In this document: in pieces, positions 54,997-63,743 of the stretch | Numbering within the stretch: position 1 is the first letter of the stretch | Layout: each line of letters begins with the position of its first letter | Assembly (NCBI RefSeq): GCF_002150035.1 | Contig: NZ_NETS01000010.1 | Coordinates: 744,001 to 808,000 of the forward strand | Reading direction: 5' to 3' | Length of the DNA: 64,000 bases | Source: Leptospira venezuelensis | GTDB lineage: Bacteria; Spirochaetota; Leptospiria; Leptospirales; Leptospiraceae | Program-made: the position numbers and the translations under genes | Notes under the pieces: generated by a model | Databases searched by the model: none | What the model was told of the DNA's origin: nothing | Seen by the model: only the letters and a program-made list of their open reading frames with translations

Positions 54997-56316
54997 TTAT
55001 TGGAAACGGAATCGATTGAGAACTTCTTCCACTTTAATGGAAAATTCTTTATCATCTTTTATCTTATTTTCGATGTTACGAACTGCATGGATTACAGTTG
55101 TATGTTCTGCAGAAAACATTCTTCCAACTTGACTTTTATTCAGTCGGAACCCTTTGTGCAATACATACATACATAGATGTCGAGGGATCACATACTCTGG
55201 TTTTCTACTCTTACCCATCACTTCATTTGGATCTAGGTTGTATAGAGAAGAGATATGTTCTATGACTTTATCTTGGCTGAGTTGGAAATTCTTTTTACGG
55301 AAGATACGATTCTTTAGTATCTCTTCTATCATTGTTGTAGTGAAGAATAGATGAGAGAATGCCCTCTTGTGAAGAGCAAGATCGTTTAATGCGCCAAGAA
55401 GTGCTCGAGTATCATCTTCGATCAGATCAGCAATGAATTGTATATGTTCTTGAGAAAGTCCTAAATTCAAAATTTGGCAGTTCTTTTCTAAGATTCCGAT
55501 ACGAATATCTTTATCAGGAGGTTGAATATCTGCCTGAACACCTGTCACAAATCTAGATTTTAATCTTTCATGAAGAGGAAGTTCCGAACTTGGACGGTCA
55601 GATGCGATCACAATCTGTCTTTTTCTTTCGAATAGAAAGTTGAAGATAGAGAAGAACTCTTCTTGGGTCTTCTCCGCCCCTGTGTTCAAGAGTTGGATAT
55701 CATCAATCAATAAACAGTTATAAGACTGGTACTTAATTTTAAAGGATTCGATTGAATCTCTAGATTGAAGAGCGAACAAAAACTCGCTCATAAATGATTT
55801 TATATCTACGTAATGTACTGTTTTCCAAGGTTCTTTTTTGAGGATTTCCGAACCTATGGAATGCAAAAGGTGGGTTTTACCTACTCCTACTTTTCCGAAT
55901 AAGTATAATGGATTGATCTCTGCAGGATTTTTTACACATTCCATTGCCGCGCTGAAAGCGAGGCGATTTGTATTTCCTACGATAAAATTATCAAAAGAGT
56001 AATCTGGGTTAAAAGAATAAGACTTATCTTTGAATTTTTCTTGAAGAACTTCGTTTAGATTAGAAGCACTTTCAAGAACGATCTCGACTGGGACTCTGTT
56101 TCCGCTAGCTCTGAAGATCGCTTCTTCTATATGGTTTTGGTATTTTTTCTCAACATGTGTTTTTATGTTAGAAGATGGAGCTATGAGGATACAACGATCG
56201 TCTGTTAAACTCTCTAATTGTAAGGTATATATGAACTTATCAAAGTACGTAGGAGGAATTTCCTTGGAGACTTCCTCTAATACACGCTTCCAACTAGGAT
56301 TCAAAAAAAACTCCAA
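54997..56316 (-). CDS. dnaA: chromosomal replication initiator DnaA
   Basis: 439 residues. Domain I at the N-terminus, AAA+ domain III with Walker A GKVGVGKT (141-148) and Walker B LLIDDIQLL, and C-terminal domain IV with the DnaA-box signature SAEHTTVIHAVRNI. The only start before an in-frame stop is TTG 56316 (another TTG at 56304). Start of the block dnaA-dnaN-recF-dciA-gyrB-gyrA, marking the origin. Confidence 0.96.
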   Translation of the reverse strand: MEFFLNPSWKRVLEEVSKEIPPTYFDKFIYTLQLESLTDDRCILIAPSSNIKTHVEKKYQNHIEEAIFRASGNRVPVEIVLESASNLNEVLQEKFKDKSYSFNPDYSFDNFIVGNTNRLAFSAAMECVKNPAEINPLYLFGKVGVGKTHLLHSIGSEILKKEPWKTVHYVDIKSFMSEFLFALQSRDSIESFKIKYQSYNCLLIDDIQLLNTGAEKTQEEFFSIFNFLFERKRQIVIASDRPSSELPLHERLKSRFVTGVQADIQPPDKDIRIGILEKNCQILNLGLSQEHIQFIADLIEDDTRALLGALNDLALHKRAFSHLFFTTTMIEEILKNRIFRKKNFQLSQDKVIEHISSLYNLDPNEVMGKSRKPEYVIPRHLCMYVLHKGFRLNKSQVGRMFSAEHTTVIHAVRNIENKIKDDKEFSIKVEEVLNRFRFQ

Positions 56317-56618
56317 AGAAAAAAATCAAAAACGAACCGACGACTTACTGAATACGAAACTCGTATTTGTCTCGGAAAAGAAAAAACTGAATTAAGAAAC
56401 GGTCCGAAGGACCATCCGACGAGATTACACTATTTTTCTTCTGTCAGTCGCATACAAATGAAAATTCGGAAATCGAAAAGGAAACCTTAGGAAAAACACA
56501 GTGGATTAGAGATAGATAAATCATTATGTCACTTAGTGTAACTACTAGTATTTTGTTATATTTAACCGTTGTTATGCGAAGTGGATGATGGAGAATTTAA
56601 AGAAAATATGAAGAAATT
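56317..56618. other. dnaA upstream region
   Basis: 302 bp between holB and dnaA; both genes are on the minus strand, so it should hold the dnaA promoter and the holB terminator. A small hairpin GGTCC-GAA-GGACC is at 56401-56413, and the odd palindrome CACTTAGTG is at 56531-56539. No DnaA box or convincing -35/-10 pair was identified by eye. Confidence 0.5.
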
Positions 56619-57566
56619 TTATTTTTGTTCGAGTAAAGAGAGTTCATGTATAAGCAATGATAACGCGATGTTCTCTTGCCCATGCACTCTTTCATGTAAT
56701 TTTTCTTTAAAACGAAAAACTGCTTCCATCTTTGGAAGATTAGAATCGAAATCCGATCTGGAAAATTCCTGTAGTAATAATAATCCGATGAGGTCCAGGA
56801 GGTCTTTGAAGGAAAAATCTTCTTTCCAATCAGAATGTTCCTCTTTGTATTCGAGTATCCATTCTTCTAGTCTAAGATAATCTAATGGCTGTCTTAGATT
56901 TCCATTAATCCTTTGTGAAATTTGTTCAAGCACCTCAGGTGGACAATCGAATGATACCATACTCCCGCCCTTTGCAGGAATATAAGGTATTGAATTTTTA
57001 CTATGTAGTTCCTTGATCACTTTTTGTGGAAGATACCCGAAAGGAATACAGACTGCTCTACTCACGATCGTTTCTTTCAATTGTTCCAAGTCGTTTACTA
57101 TAAATATAAAGCGAGTGAAGAAGGGAGCCTCTTCTAAAGATTTTAAAAGTGCGGTCTCTGCTTCGTTACCGATTAAGGATGCATCAGGTATGATAATAAA
57201 TCTGGTTTTGGAAAGGTGAGGTCTATAATAAAGCCTTGTACGGATTAACCAACGGATAGTGAATTCTTCCGGATTGTCTTCTTTACCAATCGCGATCTGT
57301 TTATTTTTCTCTAATGGAAACCAAACAATATCCGGATGAGAATGATGCATGAATGCTCTGCAAGAAACGCAGTGTCCGCATGAGGTTCCTTCTAAACAAA
57401 GAATATGTCTGATAAATCTTTCAACAGCCGATTCCTTTCCGGTGCCTTCTGGTCCGTGAAAGATGAGCAGGGGAGGAAGAAGGTCAGGTTGAGATGAGTA
57501 TTTTTTTAAGAATACTAGAGCTCTTTCCTGGCCTTGGATTTCCTCTATACCGAATGCAGAAGACAT
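56619..57566 (-). CDS. holB: DNA polymerase III delta' subunit (HolB-like)
   Basis: Clamp-loader subunit. 315 residues; Walker A-like GPEGTGKES near 36-44, the zinc cluster CLEGTSCGHCVSC, and the SRAV arginine finger segment, with EEAPFFTRFIFIVND in the sensor region. The C-terminal collar is present. Located beside dnaA, as often seen. Confidence 0.88.
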   Translation of the reverse strand: MSSAFGIEEIQGQERALVFLKKYSSQPDLLPPLLIFHGPEGTGKESAVERFIRHILCLEGTSCGHCVSCRAFMHHSHPDIVWFPLEKNKQIAIGKEDNPEEFTIRWLIRTRLYYRPHLSKTRFIIIPDASLIGNEAETALLKSLEEAPFFTRFIFIVNDLEQLKETIVSRAVCIPFGYLPQKVIKELHSKNSIPYIPAKGGSMVSFDCPPEVLEQISQRINGNLRQPLDYLRLEEWILEYKEEHSDWKEDFSFKDLLDLIGLLLLQEFSRSDFDSNLPKMEAVFRFKEKLHERVHGQENIALSLLIHELSLLEQK

Positions 57567-57583
57567 GTTCCTTTTATTAAAGA

Positions 57584-58507
57584 TTAATAAACGGGAGTCA
57601 ACCAGTGTTTGTAGTTTTGGTTTTTTCCAACTACTAGATCAAAAAAAGTAGATTGAAGTTTCTTAGTGATCGGTCCCATCTCTCCTGTTCCGATCTTTCT
57701 CTTATCAACTTCACTTACCCAAGCAATCTGCACTCCAGTTCCTGAGAAGAAGATCTCATCTGCGATATAAAGTTCACTTCTTGTAATATCTCTTTCTATA
57801 ACTTCGTAGCCTGCATCTTTCGCAAGTTGCAGAACGGAACGTCTTGTAATTCCTTCTAGCAAAGAAGATGAGATCGAAGGTGTGATGATCTTTCCGTCTC
57901 TCACTAAGAAAATGTTCTCTGCAGAACCTTCGCTTACAAAACCCCTGCTGTCTAGGAAGATTGCTTCGTCGTATCCGTTTTGAACTGCTTCTGATTTTGC
58001 AAGAGCTGAGTTGACGTATCCACCGGAAACTTTGGAGAGAGTAGGGATCACGGTATCATCGAACCTTCTCCAACTTGAAACCATTGTGGTCAGTCCACGT
58101 TTCGTATCTAAGTAATCATCTAACTCTAAAACATAAATTGCAAGTTCAGTAGGAACATCATGGAACCTAGGAGAAAGTTGCAGAGCAGAAGTGTAGATGA
58201 AAGGTCTAAGATATACGTTCCTTCTGTATCCGGATTGTTTAAGCAGATCTAAGGTTATGTCACGGAGTTCTTCCGGAGTTTTTGTGAATTGCAACTGCAT
58301 GATCTTGGTAGAATTAACGAGACGTCTATAATGATCTAAGATCCTGAAGACATATAAGTTATCAGAACTTGAATCATAATATCCTCGGATACCTCCGAAG
58401 ACAGTGGTTCCATATTGTAAGGCGTGAGTTTTGATGTTTATATTTGCTTCGGACTCCGGGACTATTTTTCCTTCGAAGTAAGAGAGTTTCTTGATGGATT
58501 CGGGCAT
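57584..58507 (-). CDS. ilvE: branched-chain amino acid aminotransferase
   Basis: Last step of Val/Leu/Ile synthesis. 307 residues, fold IV PLP enzyme: HALQYGTTVFGGIRGYY, the PLP lysine in SKVSGGYVNSALAKSEA, GFVSEGSAENIF and the GITRRSVLQLAKDAGYEV motif. It ends 17 bp before holB starts. Divergent from mnmG across a 110-bp promoter region. Confidence 0.93.
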   Translation of the reverse strand: MPESIKKLSYFEGKIVPESEANINIKTHALQYGTTVFGGIRGYYDSSSDNLYVFRILDHYRRLVNSTKIMQLQFTKTPEELRDITLDLLKQSGYRRNVYLRPFIYTSALQLSPRFHDVPTELAIYVLELDDYLDTKRGLTTMVSSWRRFDDTVIPTLSKVSGGYVNSALAKSEAVQNGYDEAIFLDSRGFVSEGSAENIFLVRDGKIITPSISSSLLEGITRRSVLQLAKDAGYEVIERDITRSELYIADEIFFSGTGVQIAWVSEVDKRKIGTGEMGPITKKLQSTFFDLVVGKNQNYKHWLTPVY

Positions 58508-58617
58508 GTACAGGGAACCTGAAAGTGATACTATTGATTACATGATTCTAAGCATAGGCTCTACTGTCGACTAATGATCTATGTTAAGATGAGCTTATGC
58601 AGGAGTGCTAGGTCTGA

Positions 58618-60504
58618 ATGAATTCTTCTTTTTTTCCCAATCGATTTGATTGTGTTGTGGTCGGTGCAGGTCACGCGGGCTCCGAGGCTGCCTATGTCTC
58701 ATCTATTGGTGGTGCTAGAACATTACTCATCACAATGAATTTAGATACGATCGGACAGATGTCTTGCAACCCAGCTATCGGTGGGATTGCAAAAGGACAT
58801 ATGGTTCGAGAAGTAGATGCGCTCGGTGGTTTGATGGGTAAGGTCATTGATGCTACCGGTATCCAATTCAAAATGTTGAATACATCAAAGGGTCCTAGTG
58901 TTTGGGCTCCGCGCGCTCAAGCGGAGAAGAAAGAATACCAACTCAAAGTAAAACATACACTTGAATCTATTCAAAACTTATCCATCAGACAAGATACAGT
59001 AGAAGATCTTTTGATAGAAGAAGATCGTATTATTGGAGTTCGGACAGGAAGAGGTTTTGAAATATTCACCAATCATGTTATCCTAACTACCGGAACATTC
59101 TTATCTTCTATCGTTCATATAGGTACTTATCAAAAAGAAAACGGAAGATTCGGAGAACCTACCGTTAAAGGTCTTTCTCATTCACTTGCTAAGTATAATT
59201 TGAAATTAGGAAGATTGAAGACTGGAACTCCGCCTAGAATTCATAAAAACTCAGTAAATCTTTCTGTGATGAGTGTTCAAGATGGTGATCCGGATCCTTC
59301 TCCTTTTTCTTTTTCCACAACTAAGATCACTCGTAGACAGATCCCTTGTTATATCACTTACACGAATGAAAAAACTCATCAACTGATCAATGAGAACATT
59401 CATCTTTCCCCAATGTATTCAGGTCAGATCAAATCAACTGGCCCTAGATATTGTCCTTCTATTGAAGATAAGATCGTTCGTTTTGCAGATAGAGAAAGAC
59501 ATCAGATTTTTTTAGAACCAGAAGGTTACGATACGCAAGAGATTTATCTAAACGGAGTCTCTACAAGTCTACCCGAAGAAGTTCAATGGAAACTTGTACG
59601 TTCAATAGCGGGTCTAGAAGAAGCTGAGATCTTAAGACCTGGATATGCGATCGAGTATGACTATGTTGATCCTACCGAATTAAAACCAACATTAGAAACC
59701 AAGAAGATCAAAGGTCTTTATCATGCAGGACAGATCAACGGTACTACAGGTTATGAAGAAGCCGCGGCCCAAGGTTTAGTTGCTGCTTACAGTGTACTTT
59801 CTTCCTTAAGAGGGGAGGAGCCTATGTTATTCTCCCGAGGCGAATCTTATATCGGAGTTCTTGTAGATGATCTAGTTCATAAAGGTGTAGAAGATCCATA
59901 TAGAATGTTTACATCTCGTGCCGAGCATAGACTTCTTTTAAGACAAGACAATGCGGATCAAAGACTTATGAAGTATGGATACAAGATGGGTCTTGTATCC
60001 GAAGAAACTTTCAATGAGATGACTAGTAGATATAAAAAGATCTCTGAAGTTAAGGAGAAGATACAATCAACTCCGCTCAAACCTTTACCTGAGTTCGAAG
60101 CTTTATTAGAAAGAAAGGGGATCCAAAGTTTAAAGTACGGCGCAAAGCTGGATTCATTTTTAAAACGACCTGAGATTGCTTTCGAAGATGTTAAGTTCTT
60201 AGTTCCTGAGGCAGAAGAACTCAGCGCACAAGATAGAAAAGTAATCGAGATGGAGATCAAGTACGAAGGTTATATTAAAAGAGAGCAAGATACTATCGAT
60301 TGGAAGAATAGATATCTTACTACCCCAATACCTGAAACGATTGATTACTCTTTGGTACCTGGTATTAAGAAAGAAGCCATACAAAAACTTGCAAAACATC
60401 GTCCTTTAAATTTAGAAAAAGCAGCTCAGATCTCTGGTGTTGATCCAAGTGATATTGATATGCTTCTTTTCTATATCAAAGGAAGAAAACCTAGTCCGGT
60501 TTAA
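58618..60504 (+). CDS. mnmG: tRNA uridine-5-carboxymethylaminomethyl modification enzyme MnmG
   Basis: FAD protein that with MnmE modifies the wobble uridine of some tRNAs. 628 residues with VVGAGHAGSEAA at the FAD site, CNPAIGGIAKGH, the LKTGTPPRI motif, GQINGTTGYEEAAAQG and the C-terminal helical domain. It is the classical origin-side gene. AGGAG lies upstream of the ATG. Terminator follows at 60532. Confidence 0.96.
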   Translation: MNSSFFPNRFDCVVVGAGHAGSEAAYVSSIGGARTLLITMNLDTIGQMSCNPAIGGIAKGHMVREVDALGGLMGKVIDATGIQFKMLNTSKGPSVWAPRAQAEKKEYQLKVKHTLESIQNLSIRQDTVEDLLIEEDRIIGVRTGRGFEIFTNHVILTTGTFLSSIVHIGTYQKENGRFGEPTVKGLSHSLAKYNLKLGRLKTGTPPRIHKNSVNLSVMSVQDGDPDPSPFSFSTTKITRRQIPCYITYTNEKTHQLINENIHLSPMYSGQIKSTGPRYCPSIEDKIVRFADRERHQIFLEPEGYDTQEIYLNGVSTSLPEEVQWKLVRSIAGLEEAEILRPGYAIEYDYVDPTELKPTLETKKIKGLYHAGQINGTTGYEEAAAQGLVAAYSVLSSLRGEEPMLFSRGESYIGVLVDDLVHKGVEDPYRMFTSRAEHRLLLRQDNADQRLMKYGYKMGLVSEETFNEMTSRYKKISEVKEKIQSTPLKPLPEFEALLERKGIQSLKYGAKLDSFLKRPEIAFEDVKFLVPEAEELSAQDRKVIEMEIKYEGYIKREQDTIDWKNRYLTTPIPETIDYSLVPGIKKEAIQKLAKHRPLNLEKAAQISGVDPSDIDMLLFYIKGRKPSPV

Positions 60505-60531
60505 ACAACTCTCACAATTACTAATGAAAAG

Positions 60532-60561
60532 AAAAACCCCGGGTTTACCTCGGGGTTTTTT
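60532..60561 (+). terminator. intrinsic terminator after mnmG
   Basis: AAAAACCCCG and CGGGGTTTTT make a 10-bp stem with a 9-base loop and a T tail, 28 bp after the stop. The A-run on the left makes it usable from the other side too. Confidence 0.9.
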
Positions 60562-60632
60562 ATTGTAGTTAATCACTCGGTACTAAATCTAAAACATTTC
60601 GTCCGATGAAGAAATGTAACTATTATCGGCGT

Positions 60633-60646
60633 GTTGGAGCTCCAAC
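60633..60646. repeat. 14-bp palindrome GTTGGAGCTCCAAC (site A1)
   Basis: Perfect palindrome directly abutting the first parS site. It has the same length as the parS core and the same GTT...AAC ends, with a different central 8 bp. A nearly identical copy is at 61148. Confidence 0.85.
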
Positions 60647-60660
60647 GTTTCACGTGAAAC
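60647..60660. promoter_or_regulatory. parS centromere site 1
   Basis: GTTTCACGTGAAAC is the perfect core of the bacterial parS consensus bound by ParB, near mnmG and the origin. It lies in the reading frame of the truncated methyltransferase. Confidence 0.93.
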
Positions 60661-61147
60661 GCGTGGAACCACTCGAAGAATTCAGACAAGCTGGAGCCAA
60701 TCCATATTCCTCTGATCGAATTGTATTGATAGAAGATTCATTACCTAGTCTTACATATCTTTCAGATTATAACAATCAATTCGATTTCATTCTATCTTCC
60801 GGAGTCTGGCATCAGCTAGCTGGAGAAGAACAATTCTATTCTATGAAAAGAGTATCGGAACTTCTGAAACCAGACGACATCTTTGCTTTTCCACTTCGTA
60901 GGAGTCCAACTGAAAGAGGAACTGATGTGTTTGAAACAGATGGAAAGATTAGTATTGATCAGGCTTTAAAAGTTGGCCTTAAGAATTCACTAATTATAGA
61001 TAACCAGCCAAGCTTAATGAAGATCAAACAAGGTGTTACTTGGACTAGGTTAGTTTTTCAGAAAGTATATGTGTTCAACCAAATGGGTCAAACTTCCAAG
61101 GCGTGAACTTAGAGACGTATCGATTTTAAATTAACTTTAATGAGTAC

Positions 61148-61161
61148 GTTGGAGTTCCAAC
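61148..61161. repeat. 14-bp palindrome GTTGGAGTTCCAAC (site A2)
   Basis: Second copy of the A palindrome with a single change in the centre. It lies in the intergenic stretch before the second parS site, 44 bp away. Confidence 0.85.
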
Positions 61162-61175
61162 ATGCGATTATAAAA

Positions 61176-61199
61176 AAGGGAGAGCGATTGCCCTCCCTT
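61176..61199 (-). terminator. intrinsic terminator of the secreted-protein gene
   Basis: AAGGGAG and CTCCCTT form the stem, extended by an inner GC pair around GATT. On the minus strand it runs into six T residues, so it ends the gene at 61227. Nothing prevents it from also ending the truncated methyltransferase transcript. Confidence 0.85.
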
Positions 61200-61205
61200 C
61201 TATCC

Positions 61206-61219
61206 GTTTCACGTGAAAC
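61206..61219. promoter_or_regulatory. parS centromere site 2
   Basis: A second perfect GTTTCACGTGAAAC, 545 bp after the first, between the terminator and the stop of the secreted-protein gene. Confidence 0.93.
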
Positions 61220-61226
61220 ACGGGGA

Positions 61227-61970
61227 TTATTTTCCGTAAACAAGCTCGTGAGTTTTTTCCACGGCCCATTTGTCTCCTTGTTTGATTAAGAAAGTAAATT
61301 GTTGTAAACGATTCTCTTTGTCCCAGATCAATCTGTTCATTCTTTCGATTGTTCCTTGGACATTCATTCTGCTCTGAAGTTTTCCATTCGAATCAAAAGT
61401 CAAAACGATGGATGCTGCTTGCTGTTTTTCTTCGTTATAAATGTTCTGTTGGAATAGTCCCGGTTTGTTCGGGTCTTTAACGATCGCAAATCTTTCAGTT
61501 GTCTTTGCATCAGCCCATTCAGTTTGAGCTTCTTTTATTAAACCATTTTCTCCCCAAGAGATGATCGTACAGGTAAGTATATTTTTCCCATCTTTATCGA
61601 TTAGTTCAATTGATGAAAGAACTCCAGCTTTGTTATAGCCAAAGTTTTTGGATTCAAGATTCACTCCGTCTTTATTATAGAGTTCTTCTTTTAGGATTTT
61701 TCCATCCTTGTATAAAAACTTAGTGAACCCATCAGACTTTCCATCTTGTCCAATATAGTTTTCTTTAACTAATTTTCCGGAAGCATCATAGTCATACTTT
61801 GCTGTATAGATCAAATTGCCTTTCGAATCTCTTACTAACTCTTGGGTAGGGCCGCCTTTTTCGAAACCTAAAATGATCCTATCTGTATGGGACCACTTTC
61901 CGGGTGTGAAAGAATAGATCGGACTAATGCAGAAGATAAGAACGAAAGCGAAGAATACTCTTTTTAACAT
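61227..61970 (-). CDS. secreted protein with YD/RHS-like beta repeats
   Basis: 247 residues, signal peptide cleaved near ISPIYS-FTP. The mature part has repeated short strands (YDYDASGKLVKENYIGQDGK, FLYKDGKILKEELYNKDG, NKAGVLSSIELIDKDGK as patterns) like YwqK/RHS-type beta repeats. GGGAGG precedes the ATG. Function unknown. Confidence 0.7.
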   Translation of the reverse strand: MLKRVFFAFVLIFCISPIYSFTPGKWSHTDRIILGFEKGGPTQELVRDSKGNLIYTAKYDYDASGKLVKENYIGQDGKSDGFTKFLYKDGKILKEELYNKDGVNLESKNFGYNKAGVLSSIELIDKDGKNILTCTIISWGENGLIKEAQTEWADAKTTERFAIVKDPNKPGLFQQNIYNEEKQQAASIVLTFDSNGKLQSRMNVQGTIERMNRLIWDKENRLQQFTFLIKQGDKWAVEKTHELVYGK

Positions 61971-62281
61971 GGAGACTACCTCCCTCTAGACATCGACTAT
62001 TTGTGTAAAATGTTAAGAGTCTTTTTAGGAAATTTGAACGAGTTTCTTACGTAATGATACCGGATTAAGATCAGATATTGTGGTCTTTTCTTTTTATAGT
62101 ATCTGTAAGACTCTTGGAATCTCATTTTATTTATGTAGGAGGTCCTACATAAAATTATAACATTCCATTCACGGAATCAAAGGAAAACTCCTTGCAGAGG
62201 TGTGATGACAGAATAATTTTTTACGGGCTTCTATACCGAAAAGATTAGAAGCCAATAAAGAAAGACTAGTGGAGAGGAAAT
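61971..62281. other. 311-bp intergenic region with two inverted repeats
   Basis: Between the divergent secreted-protein gene and the M20 peptidase. Besides the repeat at 62130-62153 it has GGCTTCTA (62226-62233) paired with TAGAAGCC (62246-62253) in the M20 leader. GAGAGGA at 62273-62279 is the M20 ribosome-binding site. No ORF or RNA gene is recognised. Confidence 0.55.
62130..62153. repeat. perfect inverted repeat TTTATGTAGGA-GG-TCCTACATAAA
   Basis: An 11-bp perfect inverted repeat with a 2-bp spacer, without a T tail and about 130 bp ahead of the M20 peptidase start. More like an operator for a dimeric regulator than a terminator. Confidence 0.7.
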
Positions 62282-63742
62282 ATGTCCCTCAAAAAAATCG
62301 GGATCACGATCCTTGCTCTTATCGCGATCTTCATCATTTATACAATCGCATTTACTGAAAAAGGGATCAAACCTATCCAGCCGGAAGCAACTGCTCCAAG
62401 TTTAGATTATTCTGCTTTAAGTGAAGAAGCCGCAAAAGATCTACAAGCTTATATAAGAATCGCAACTATCAGGGGTAGAGAGAAAGAAGGAGCACTCTTT
62501 TTAAAATCTATCTTAGACAAGAGAGGAATTCCCTCTCGCATAATTGAATATCCTGGTAAGCCGGATAGAGCATCTCTTCTTGCTGAACTAAAAGGTAAAG
62601 ATACAACTAAAGAAGGTTTAATACTTACAAATCATATCGATGTTGTTGAAGCAGATGCAAAAGACTGGGATGTTCCACCATTCTCCGGAGTAAGAAAAGG
62701 AGATAGAATTCATGGAAGAGGAGCAGTGGATGTTAAGGGTCTTGGCATCATGCAGCTCTATGCATTTTTACTTATTCATGAGAAGAAAATCCCGCTCGAA
62801 AGAAACTTAATGTTCCTTGCTATCGCAGATGAAGAAAGTCGCTCAGAACATGGAGCTAGATTCTTAGTAGATAAACATAAAGAAATATTCAACGGATATG
62901 AATATGTTTGGAACGAAGGTGGAACCGGATCCAAAGACATAGCAATTAAAGGATCTAAAGTATTTAATATTCAACTCGCAGAAAAAGGTGCTGTGTGGCT
63001 GGACTTAAAAGCTAAATCAATTCCCGGACATGGAAGTACTCCTCCAGTGAGTTATGCTGCTAAGTCAATGGTAGATTTTCTACAAGATGTACAGAACATC
63101 GGAAACAAAACGATGATCAAGGATGAGACTGCAGCATTCTTCTATTCATTGGGAGCTATCAGTAATTTTCCCGATTCGTTTGTGCTAAAGAGATCTAGAA
63201 ACCCATTGCTCTTTATCATCTTAAAAGGTGTGATCAACTCTAATAGACACTTGAGAGCAATGACTAGGAACACTGTGAGTTTAACTGGAATAGATAGTCA
63301 TCCGATCGGAATGAATGTGATTACTTCTGAGACAACTGGTTCACTGGACATTCGTATTCTTCCGGGACAAGATGAGAAAAAGATCTTTGAAGAAGTAAAA
63401 GCACTCGGAGAAAAATACGGAGTAGAAGTCAGTGCACGTCACTTAGAGTCCGGAAGTATCTCTCCTATGGATGGATTATTATTTAGAGTTCTTGCTGGAA
63501 CTGTGACTGCAGTGGAGCCTGGATCGATCGCAACTCCATTCTTATCACCTGGAACTACAGACAGTTCTTATCTTAGACAGATCGGATTAAAATGTTACGG
63601 ACTCATTCCTGCATTACTTTCCTCGGAGGAGATAGATGGTATTCATGGTAAGAATGAGAGCATGAGTATTCCTCAGCTCAAGATGGGAATTGAAATTTTA
63701 TTCAAGTCCATCATAGAATACAATCACCAAGTCGCAAAGTAG
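62282..63742 (+). CDS. membrane-anchored M20-family metallopeptidase
   Basis: 486 residues. An N-terminal transmembrane anchor (ITILALIAIFIIYTIAF) is followed by the M20 catalytic domain: zinc ligands in NHIDVV, GRGAVDVKG and ADEESRSEHGARF, and a C-terminal HGKNE histidine. The length and motifs fit the CPS1/PM20D1-like carboxypeptidase group. It probably cleaves acylated amino acids or peptides at the periplasmic face. It is close to rsmG (2 bp). Confidence 0.87.
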   Translation: MSLKKIGITILALIAIFIIYTIAFTEKGIKPIQPEATAPSLDYSALSEEAAKDLQAYIRIATIRGREKEGALFLKSILDKRGIPSRIIEYPGKPDRASLLAELKGKDTTKEGLILTNHIDVVEADAKDWDVPPFSGVRKGDRIHGRGAVDVKGLGIMQLYAFLLIHEKKIPLERNLMFLAIADEESRSEHGARFLVDKHKEIFNGYEYVWNEGGTGSKDIAIKGSKVFNIQLAEKGAVWLDLKAKSIPGHGSTPPVSYAAKSMVDFLQDVQNIGNKTMIKDETAAFFYSLGAISNFPDSFVLKRSRNPLLFIILKGVINSNRHLRAMTRNTVSLTGIDSHPIGMNVITSETTGSLDIRILPGQDEKKIFEEVKALGEKYGVEVSARHLESGSISPMDGLLFRVLAGTVTAVEPGSIATPFLSPGTTDSSYLRQIGLKCYGLIPALLSSEEIDGIHGKNESMSIPQLKMGIEILFKSIIEYNHQVAK

Positions 63743-63743
63743 A

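Larger units (their letters stand above)
60606..61106 (+). pseudogene. N-terminally truncated class I SAM methyltransferase with parS inside its frame
   Basis: 166 codons. The frame from VEPLEEF onward (residue 20) fits the second half of a class I methyltransferase: VEP acidic end of beta 2, EDSLPSL, FDFILSSGVWHQL (beta 4) and MKRVSELLKPDDIFAFPLR (beta 5). The SAM-binding DxGxGxG strand that should precede VEP is missing. Codons 10-19 instead read through the two palindromes at 60633-60660. This looks like a gene cut at its 5' end. It is not RsmG. A functional reused frame cannot be excluded. Confidence 0.6.

Noticed and set aside
56569..56880. A 103-codon plus-strand frame upstream of dnaA
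   Set aside because: It lies mostly antisense to holB; codon and domain evidence are absent.
60606..61106. Possibility that this frame is RsmG
   Set aside because: It has no RsmG motifs; the RsmG-like N-terminus starts at 63744.
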